Made by a program: the position numbers and the translations under genes. A stretch of 11,589 bases of DNA from the NCBI GenBank assembly GCA_004357015.1, contig SMXE01000094.1, forward strand, positions 1-11,589, written 5' to 3'. This document shows, piece after piece, positions 6,422 through 11,589 of the stretch (position 1 is its first letter; the number at the start of each line of letters is the position of its first letter). Origin of the DNA: Caldithrix sp. Lineage in GTDB: Bacteria > Zhuqueibacterota > Zhuqueibacteria > Oceanimicrobiales > Oceanimicrobiaceae. Under the pieces are notes generated by a model that was not told the DNA's origin, made no database searches, and worked only from the letters and a program-made list of their open reading frames with translations.

Positions 6422-7591
6422 CTATTCAAACGCAGGAATGCCGGTAATTTCTTTACCCAGGATGAGCGTGTGGATGTCGTGCGTGCCTTCATAGGTGATC
6501 ACAGTCTCCAGGTTGCAGAGGTGGCGCATGGCCGCGTAATCATCAAGAATACCGTTGGCGCCAAGTATCTGGCGTGCAAGCCGAGAAATCTCAAGCGCCT
6601 GATGTACATTATTCCGTTTAGCAAGCGACACCTGTGCATTCGTTACTTTACCTTCATCTTTCAGTCGTCCCAACTGCAGGACGAGCAGTTGAGCTTTGGT
6701 GATCTCAGTCAGCATGAAGACCAGCTTCTCCTGCACTAACTGGTGCGAAGCGATGGGCTTGCCGCCGAATTGCACCCTGCCTTTGGCGTAGTTCAGGGCC
6801 TCTTCGTAGCAAGACAGCGCCGCGCCAACCGCTCCCCACGCAATGCCGTAGCGCGCCTGCATCAAACATTTCAAAGCGCTGTTGAGTCCGTTTGTGCCAG
6901 GCAACAAGTTAGCCTCCGGAACCACGCAGTTGTCAATAATCAACTCTGCGGTGTCAGAAGCGCGCAGGGAAAGCTTGCCATGTATCGGCCTGGCATCGAA
7001 GCCGGGCGTTTCTTTCTCCACCAGAAAGCCGCGAATCCCCTCCTCAGTGCGTGCCCAGATGACTGCGATATCCGCCAGCGTGCCATTCGTAATCCACATT
7101 TTATTGGCATTGAGGCGCCAGCCATCGCTCACTTTCTCCGCTCGGGCGCGCATTCCCCCTGGATTGCTGCCAAAATCAGGCTCAGTTAAACCGAAACATC
7201 CAACGGCCTCGCCCGCTGCCAGTTTCGGGAGCCATTCCTGCTTTTGTGCCTCGGAGCCAAATGCGTGAATCGGGTACATGACCAAGCTTCCCTGCACCGA
7301 AGCGAAACTGCGCAAACCGCTGTCCCCTCTTTCAAGCTCTTGATTGATGAGCCCATAGGCGACATTGTTCAGCCCGGCACAACCGTACCCTGAAAGGTTG
7401 GCGCCCAGCAAGCCCAGTTCGCCAATTCTCGGGATCAGTTGGGCGGGAAACTCCCCCTTACGGTAGCACTCACGCACAAGCGGCATAAATTCGTTTTCCA
7501 CAAATTGGCGCACGGTTTCGCGCGTCATCCGTTCTTCGTCGGACAACGAAGCGTCAATGTTGTAGAAGTCAAGGCTTGTAAAAGTTGTCAT
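6422..7591 (-). CDS. gcdH: Acyl-CoA dehydrogenase, glutaryl-CoA dehydrogenase type
   Basis: A complete 389-residue FAD-dependent acyl-CoA dehydrogenase closely matching glutaryl-CoA dehydrogenases, which oxidise and decarboxylate glutaryl-CoA to crotonyl-CoA in lysine, tryptophan or benzoyl-CoA breakdown. Seen: GYGCAGLNNVAYGL at 68-81, Glu87 and Arg94 in ELERGDSGLRS (the arginine binds the substrate gamma-carboxylate in the human enzyme), CFGLTEPDFGSNPG at 132-145 (flavin site), KMWITNG at 164-170, ARYGIAWGAVGA at 246-257, and the catalytic base Glu368 in TYEGTHDIH with Tyr367 beside it. Keeping Arg94, Glu87 and the Tyr-Glu pair favours the decarboxylating class. No glutaryl-CoA-forming gene or electron-transfer flavoprotein is nearby, so substrate and acceptor are inferred. 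AGGAA directly abuts the ATG; an earlier GGAA is 12 nt away. Confidence 0.92.
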   Translation of the reverse strand: MTTFTSLDFYNIDASLSDEERMTRETVRQFVENEFMPLVRECYRKGEFPAQLIPRIGELGLLGANLSGYGCAGLNNVAYGLINQELERGDSGLRSFASVQGSLVMYPIHAFGSEAQKQEWLPKLAAGEAVGCFGLTEPDFGSNPGGMRARAEKVSDGWRLNANKMWITNGTLADIAVIWARTEEGIRGFLVEKETPGFDARPIHGKLSLRASDTAELIIDNCVVPEANLLPGTNGLNSALKCLMQARYGIAWGAVGAALSCYEEALNYAKGRVQFGGKPIASHQLVQEKLVFMLTEITKAQLLVLQLGRLKDEGKVTNAQVSLAKRNNVHQALEISRLARQILGANGILDDYAAMRHLCNLETVITYEGTHDIHTLILGKEITGIPAFE

Positions 7592-7614
7592 TTCCTAAAT
7601 TCGTTCCGGGCACG

Positions 7615-8925
7615 CTAATTCTCAATTTCATGCCCGAACAGTGTATTGGCAGTAGCCCCCGTGATTTCTGCCAGAACCATGTCGCCCTTATCGAAATCAC
7701 GCTTGGCCAGCACAACGATCTTGTTGCTATCGGTTCGTCCCATCCATTCATCCGGATTCTTTTTGCTCGGACCTTCAATGAGCACCTGCAGCCTCTTACC
7801 GATGTCTTCCCGGTTTCGTTTGAGAGACTTCTGTTTCTGTAGGGCAAACACGCGCACAATTCGCTCGGTTTTTTTTGCCGGCGTCACATCGTCGGGATGT
7901 TTCTTGTAAGCGATGGTATTCTTGCGCTCGGAGTATTTGAAAATGTAGGCAGAATCAAACTCCACTTGCTCCAGAACCTCCATCGTGTCCTCAAATTCCT
8001 CATCTGTCTCTGTAGGAAAGCCGACGATTACATCGGTAGTGAGCGCAACTCCGGGCACGGTTGTCCGAACATTATCCACGAGATCCAGAAAACTCTCCTT
8101 TGTGTAAGTACGCGCCATGAGATCGAGCACACGGTTGTTGCCAGCCTGCAACGGCAGGTGAATATGGTTGCAAATATTGGGATGCTCTGCCATCACGTGC
8201 AAAAACTTTTCCGGGAAATCCTTCGGATGCGGCGATGTAAATCGTACCCGTTCGATGCCGTCAACACTGGCCACGGCAACCATCAGGTCTGCAAAGTCGG
8301 CGCCGGCGGAGCGGTAGGAATTAACGTTTTGCCCCAGGAGCGTGACCTGCTTGAAGCCATCTGCTGCGAGCCTCTCTGTCTCTGTTACCACGCTCTCGAT
8401 GGTACGGCTGCGTTCGCGTCCCCGCGTATACGGCACGACACAAAAGGTGCAGAAATTGTCGCAGCCGCGCATGACCGCAAGCCAGGCATTGACACCCGGA
8501 ACGCGCTGTGGATAGACGTCGCTATAATCCTCAAATTCGGAAAGCGAGAAATCGTACTCTTTCTTTCCGCTCGCCTGCACCGCCTGGATCATGCCGGGAA
8601 GTCGTTTGTAGCTGTCAGGGCCGGCGAAAATATCCACAATGTTCTCGCTGCGGTCGAGATTACCGCGCAAGTTTTGTGACATGCAGCCCAGCAAGCCCAC
8701 GACGAGCTTCTTTTTCTTTTGCTTAAGGTGCTTGATCTCACCCAGCCGGCCATAAATTTTGGAGTGGGCATTTTCCCGAATCGCACATGTGTTCAGGAAA
8801 ATGATATCAGCTTCACTTTCCGAGTGGGTAAACTCGTAGTTCTCGCTGCGCAAAATGCTTTTCACGAGTTCGGAATCGTACTCGTTCATCTGGCAGCCGT
8901 ATGTTTCGATATAAACTTTCTTCAT
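7615..8925 (-). CDS. miaB: tRNA-2-methylthio-N6-dimethylallyladenosine synthase
   Basis: A complete 436-residue methylthiotransferase (family about 430-480). This radical-SAM enzyme with two 4Fe-4S clusters adds a methylthio group to i6A37 next to the anticodon in tRNAs reading UNN codons. Domains: an N-terminal UPF0004 domain with Cys11, Cys47 and Cys81 (ETYGCQMNEYDSE and LNTCAIRENA are MiaB-specific wording); the radical-SAM triad Cys155-Cys159-Cys162 (GCDNFCTFC); PLQAGNN near 258; and a TRAM tRNA-binding domain from about 375. The usual YSPRPGT-like segment reads YSERKNT. The start ATG at 8923-8925 lacks a clear ribosome site. The gene lies 57 nt after mtaB, its paralogue, and 23 nt before gcdH. 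Confidence 0.96.
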   Translation of the reverse strand: MKKVYIETYGCQMNEYDSELVKSILRSENYEFTHSESEADIIFLNTCAIRENAHSKIYGRLGEIKHLKQKKKKLVVGLLGCMSQNLRGNLDRSENIVDIFAGPDSYKRLPGMIQAVQASGKKEYDFSLSEFEDYSDVYPQRVPGVNAWLAVMRGCDNFCTFCVVPYTRGRERSRTIESVVTETERLAADGFKQVTLLGQNVNSYRSAGADFADLMVAVASVDGIERVRFTSPHPKDFPEKFLHVMAEHPNICNHIHLPLQAGNNRVLDLMARTYTKESFLDLVDNVRTTVPGVALTTDVIVGFPTETDEEFEDTMEVLEQVEFDSAYIFKYSERKNTIAYKKHPDDVTPAKKTERIVRVFALQKQKSLKRNREDIGKRLQVLIEGPSKKNPDEWMGRTDSNKIVVLAKRDFDKGDMVLAEITGATANTLFGHEIEN

Positions 8926-8982
8926 TAGGATCGTTTCAGAACTTCATTTTACGATTTTCGAGTGATAGTGCAGCTTCATATT

Positions 8983-10299
8983 TCAGCTACTGCTGAGAAT
9001 GGACCCAACAAGCAACTTCTGCGACGCCATTCCCGTCAGCGCCACATCGAAAAATTGGTTTTCGAGATCGATATCCGTTTCCACGCCGACTTTGACATAA
9101 TTCTCTGTAAACCCCTGAAACAGGCCAGCTTCGTTGCGCTCTTCCATCAACACGCGGACGGTTTTGCCAACCTGATGCTGGTAGAAATCCTGTCTCTTCT
9201 GGACTGACAGTCGTCGCAGGGTCGCGCTGCGTGACTTCTTGACCCGAGCGTCAACTTTCTCTGTCATTTTCAGCGCGCGGGTACCACCACGTTCAGAAAA
9301 CGGAAAAACGTGAAAGTACGCAAGCGGCAATTCGCTTAGCAATCGCAGTGAGTTTTCGAAACGCTCTTCGCTTTCTCCCGGGAAGCCGACCATGACGTCG
9401 GTCCCGAAGCATACTTCGGGGACATGCTTTTGAACGAATTTCAGAAATGCTTCGTATTCCGCGAGCGTGTAAAGTCGCCGCATGTCTTTCAGAACCTTGT
9501 CATCGCCGCTCTGCAACGGAATATGAAAATGGTTGCAGAGCTTGTCAGACTCTGCCATGTGGTAGACCAGCGCTTGCGGAATCGTGGTCGGCTCGATTGA
9601 GCTGATCCTGATGCGCTCAAGTCCGTCCACCGTCTCCAACATCTTCACGACGTCGAGGAAGGTCTTCCCTTCATACGCGTAGGTGCCAATGTTTACCCCG
9701 CTCAAAACAAGCTCCTTATGCCCGCGCTCCACCAGTTGCATGGCCTCGCGCTGAATGTCCCAGAAAGCGCGGCTGCGGGAACGCCCGCGCGCAAATGGAA
9801 TAACACAGAAGGTGCACATAAAATCGCAGCCATCCTGAATTTTCAGATTGGCGCGCGTGGCGGTTTCGTAATTCCCGACCGAGCTGATGGTGAAGGCGTT
9901 GCTGCTGATCTTCTTTTTGCGAACCACCGGCTCCGGCAGCTTTTGCGGCACATCAATGAAATCGCACACCTGCATCTTTTCCTCGGTACCCACTATCAGG
10001 TCGATTCCTTCAATGTCCTGCAGCGCTTTTGTACCAATCTGGGCATAACATCCGATCACCGCCACAAAGGCGTCCGGGGAGCGTCTGAGCACCTGCCGCA
10101 CCAACTGCCGGCACTTAGCGTCGGCCTGCTGCGTCACCGTGCAGGTGTTTATCACGCACACGTCTGTTGGCTCGCCATAATCAACGATCTCGTAGCCTCT
10201 CTCACGGAACGAGTTGCTGATCAGGGAGGTCTCCGCCTGATTGAGGCGGCACCCCAGCGTGTAAAAGGACGCACGAAAATTTGTATTACAAGATTGCAA
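8983..10299 (-). CDS. mtaB: tRNA N6-threonylcarbamoyladenosine(37) methylthiotransferase MtaB
   Basis: A 438-residue radical-SAM methylthiotransferase that converts t6A37 to ms2t6A37 in tRNAs reading ANN codons. Seen: cluster-binding Cys17 (FYTLGCRLNQAE), Cys53 (INTCTVTQQAD) and Cys84 (VIGCYAQ); the radical-SAM triad Cys158, Cys162, Cys165 (GCDFMCTFC); IPLQSGDD near 270; and a C-terminal TRAM region. The LGCRLNQAE and NTCTVT wording separates MtaB from MiaB and RimO. An in-frame TGA lies 12 nt upstream, and the only standard start before the conserved region is a TTG (10297-10299). An AGAGGG site lies just 2 nt before it. The start overlaps the end of the cyclotransferase gene by 14 nt, so coupled translation is likely. 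Confidence 0.95.
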   Translation of the reverse strand: MQSCNTNFRASFYTLGCRLNQAETSLISNSFRERGYEIVDYGEPTDVCVINTCTVTQQADAKCRQLVRQVLRRSPDAFVAVIGCYAQIGTKALQDIEGIDLIVGTEEKMQVCDFIDVPQKLPEPVVRKKKISSNAFTISSVGNYETATRANLKIQDGCDFMCTFCVIPFARGRSRSRAFWDIQREAMQLVERGHKELVLSGVNIGTYAYEGKTFLDVVKMLETVDGLERIRISSIEPTTIPQALVYHMAESDKLCNHFHIPLQSGDDKVLKDMRRLYTLAEYEAFLKFVQKHVPEVCFGTDVMVGFPGESEERFENSLRLLSELPLAYFHVFPFSERGGTRALKMTEKVDARVKKSRSATLRRLSVQKRQDFYQHQVGKTVRVLMEERNEAGLFQGFTENYVKVGVETDIDLENQFFDVALTGMASQKLLVGSILSSS

Positions 10300-10726
10300 T
10301 TCCCTCTTTCAATTCTGGTGAACAAATATTGCTCAGATATTCCAGGTAGTCACCCGATTCAATGATCGGAGAACCGGAGATTGATCGGCTGCAAAGATAG
10401 ATCCATGCCATCGCTCCGGCACCTGAATCGAGCCAGATTTCTGACAAGTCACGCCGGAACAAGGGCGCGATGCCGCCACATCCTTCGTACTTGTCCAGAA
10501 ATGGCAACAGGACTGCCGGATTGTCTAGTTGAAAAAGCTCGCCTTTGACAAGATCCCGAGGAATAATAGAAGCCACCGCACCGGGGAAGCCGCCAAGGTC
10601 GTACAGCTTGCCATTGAATGTTCCCGGTCCCAAAAGGACGCCGTATTTTTCGAGAACCCTGCCGGTAGTACAACCGCCGCCCGCTCGCAACGTTCCGTAA
10701 ACAAATAGAAGGTCGTGCTGTTCCAT
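10286..10726 (-). CDS. Gamma-glutamylcyclotransferase-like (AIG2/GGCT) protein
   Basis: A small cytosolic protein of 146 residues from the ATG at 10724-10726. The fold family releases 5-oxoproline from gamma-glutamyl compounds, though bacterial members vary in substrate. Seen: the N-terminal FVYGTLRAGGG at 8-18 (substrate-binding YGTLR loop), LYDLGGFPGAV at 41-51, GELFQLDNPAVLLPFLDKYEG at 62-82 with Glu81 at the position of the catalytic acid, and a C-terminal strand with AWIYLCSR followed by SGDYLEYL. A TTG four codons upstream (10736-10738) lies inside the GGGGA ribosome site, so the ATG is preferred. It follows the dehydrogenase gene by about 31 nt and overlaps mtaB by 14 nt. The exact substrate cannot be read from the sequence. 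Confidence 0.9.
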   Translation of the reverse strand: MEQHDLLFVYGTLRAGGGCTTGRVLEKYGVLLGPGTFNGKLYDLGGFPGAVASIIPRDLVKGELFQLDNPAVLLPFLDKYEGCGGIAPLFRRDLSEIWLDSGAGAMAWIYLCSRSISGSPIIESGDYLEYLSNICSPELKEGIAIL

Positions 10727-10731
10727 CAATA

Positions 10732-10738
10732 TCCCCAA
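10732..10738 (-). promoter_or_regulatory. Ribosome binding site deciding the cyclotransferase-like start
   Basis: TTGGGGA on the minus strand holds a GGGGA core 5 nt before the ATG at 10724-10726. The competing TTG start is part of this same site, so the shorter protein is the better reading. Confidence 0.6.
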
Positions 10739-10757
10739 CGTTTACGGCCAACCGCGG

Positions 10758-11513
10758 TCATGGCATCAAAACCCCATTGTTGATGTCAATGGCCTGACCT
10801 GTAATGGAATTCTGCTGGCCGGAAATCAGAAAGTAAATCAAATTGGCAACCTCTTCAGGTTGGCTCATTTTGCCAAGCGGGACCTGCTTCATCTGCTGAT
10901 TTAAGGCGTCGTCGTAAGTGTTGTTGGTGAGATCCGCCACGGCCTGAATTCCATCGGCGGCCATCTCGGTTTCTACCCAACCCGGACAAATTGCGTTTAC
11001 CAGTATCTTTTGCTGAGCAAGTTCTACCGCCCAGGAGCGCATCAAACCGAGCAGGCCGGCTTTAGACGCACAATAAGCGGAATAGCCGGGCACGCCCAAC
11101 TTTGCCAGCACCGACGAAACCACCATAACGTGCTTGTAATCAGCCTGCTTTGCTCTCAGGTAGGGCAGGCATTCATTCACCAGATTGTAAGTACCCGTTA
11201 AATTGATATCGATCACCTCTTGCCAACGGTCGCGGTCGCCGTAACGATTACCACCGCCGACGCCCGCATTTGCGATTACGGCATCCACACTTTGCAGAGA
11301 AAGTGCCTGAATTTCGGAATGAAGTGGGGCTTTAGCACGCACATCAACGCAAACGATTCTGTGACGCTCCGGCTTGGCAAGCGACTCCCGGGTCTGAACA
11401 AGCTTGCCTTCTGTTCTGCCGATCAGGATGACTTGATATTCTTGCTCGGCAAAGATGACGGCTGTGGCGCGCCCAATTCCGGAACCGGCGCCAGAAATCA
11501 CCGCAATTTTCAT
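10758..11513 (-). CDS. Short-chain dehydrogenase/reductase (classical SDR)
   Basis: A complete 251-residue classical SDR, an NAD(P)H-dependent cytosolic oxidoreductase. Seen: the nucleotide-binding SGAGSGIG at 7-14, an Arg33 after the second strand (ILIGRTEGK) that often marks NADP preference, Asp57 after the third strand, ANAGVGG at 81-87, Asn104 in DINLTG, and catalytic Ser134, Tyr147 and Lys151 (YCASK at 147-151). PGWVETEM at 177-184 and the C-terminal ITGQAIDINNGVLMP are typical of the FabG-like group. This could be a 3-oxoacyl-ACP or -CoA reductase or another alcohol dehydrogenase, and the sequence does not decide. The ATG has AAGGA 6 nt upstream and lies 3 nt past the stop of the upstream partial gene. 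Confidence 0.93.
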   Translation of the reverse strand: MKIAVISGAGSGIGRATAVIFAEQEYQVILIGRTEGKLVQTRESLAKPERHRIVCVDVRAKAPLHSEIQALSLQSVDAVIANAGVGGGNRYGDRDRWQEVIDINLTGTYNLVNECLPYLRAKQADYKHVMVVSSVLAKLGVPGYSAYCASKAGLLGLMRSWAVELAQQKILVNAICPGWVETEMAADGIQAVADLTNNTYDDALNQQMKQVPLGKMSQPEEVANLIYFLISGQQNSITGQAIDINNGVLMP

Positions 11514-11516
11514 GTC

Positions 11517-11588
11517 CTATCCTTCAGTTGCCAGACGTATTGTCAAAAAGTTATCAATCAGTTTGGTGATCTCCGGCACGCCGGGCTT
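11517..11588 (-). CDS. C-terminal 23 codons of an unidentified gene (runs in from right edge)
   Basis: On the minus strand one frame stays open from the window edge to a TAG at 11517-11519; the other two frames meet stops within about 36 bases. The fragment includes PEITKLIDNFLTIRLA and ends in Thr-Glu-Gly. It reads like the closing helix of a soluble protein. It stops 3 nt before the dehydrogenase ATG and carries that gene's AAGGA site in its final codons, the same arrangement as dxs-ccmE. It is too short to name a family. Confidence 0.6.
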   Translation of the reverse strand, partial: KPGVPEITKLIDNFLTIRLATEG

Positions 11589-11589
11589 G

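Noticed and set aside
8950..8955. A TAAAAT -10-like hexamer (minus strand) ahead of miaB.
   Set aside because: The region where a -35 should lie matches the consensus at only about two of six bases.
8944..8979. An 11-codon ORF (MKLHYHSKIVK) in the mtaB-miaB gap on the minus strand.
   Set aside because: It has no ribosome site, and its stop does not meet the miaB start. Chance is the simplest explanation.

Overview
The window is a chromosomal stretch of about 11.6 kb in which every supported gene lies on the minus strand. Transcription therefore runs from the right edge towards position 1. It holds housekeeping and metabolic genes packed end to end. There are no tRNA or rRNA genes, transposases, CRISPR arrays or phage genes, and no gap longer than about 100 bases. 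The organism is a Gram-negative-type bacterium of roughly 50% GC. It has System I (Ccm) cytochrome c maturation, RNase Y and the MEP isoprenoid pathway. The Cys-type CcmE and the C-terminal style of MiaB resemble proteins I associate with the FCB group (Bacteroidota, Ignavibacteria, KSB1, Calditrichota). That placement is an inference and was not tested by any search.

In transcription order the right block runs from 11588 to 5153. It contains the last 23 codons of an unknown gene, a short-chain dehydrogenase, a gamma-glutamylcyclotransferase-like protein, mtaB and miaB (two paralogous tRNA methylthiotransferases side by side), a glutaryl-CoA dehydrogenase, a DUF2203 protein and an 8-helix membrane protein of unknown function. 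Spacings are 3 to 57 nt, and one 14-nt overlap joins the cyclotransferase gene and mtaB, so the block is probably one transcription unit.

A 99-bp AT-rich gap (5054-5152) separates the blocks. It carries the best promoter in the window: TTGATT, a 17-bp spacer, then TATATT, with an AT-rich UP-like tract just upstream. This should drive the left block: a four-cysteine hypothetical protein, rny (RNase Y), dxs, ccmE and the start of ccmF, which runs off the left edge.

The genes cover tRNA position-37 modification, RNA decay, isoprenoid precursor synthesis, haem delivery for c-type cytochromes and acyl-CoA oxidation. The least ordinary items are the CxxxY-type CcmE, the four-Cys protein behind a strong promoter, the translationally coupled DUF2203/membrane-protein pair, and a possible 11-codon leader ORF bridging rny and dxs. 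I do not see convincing evidence of a wholly new system.
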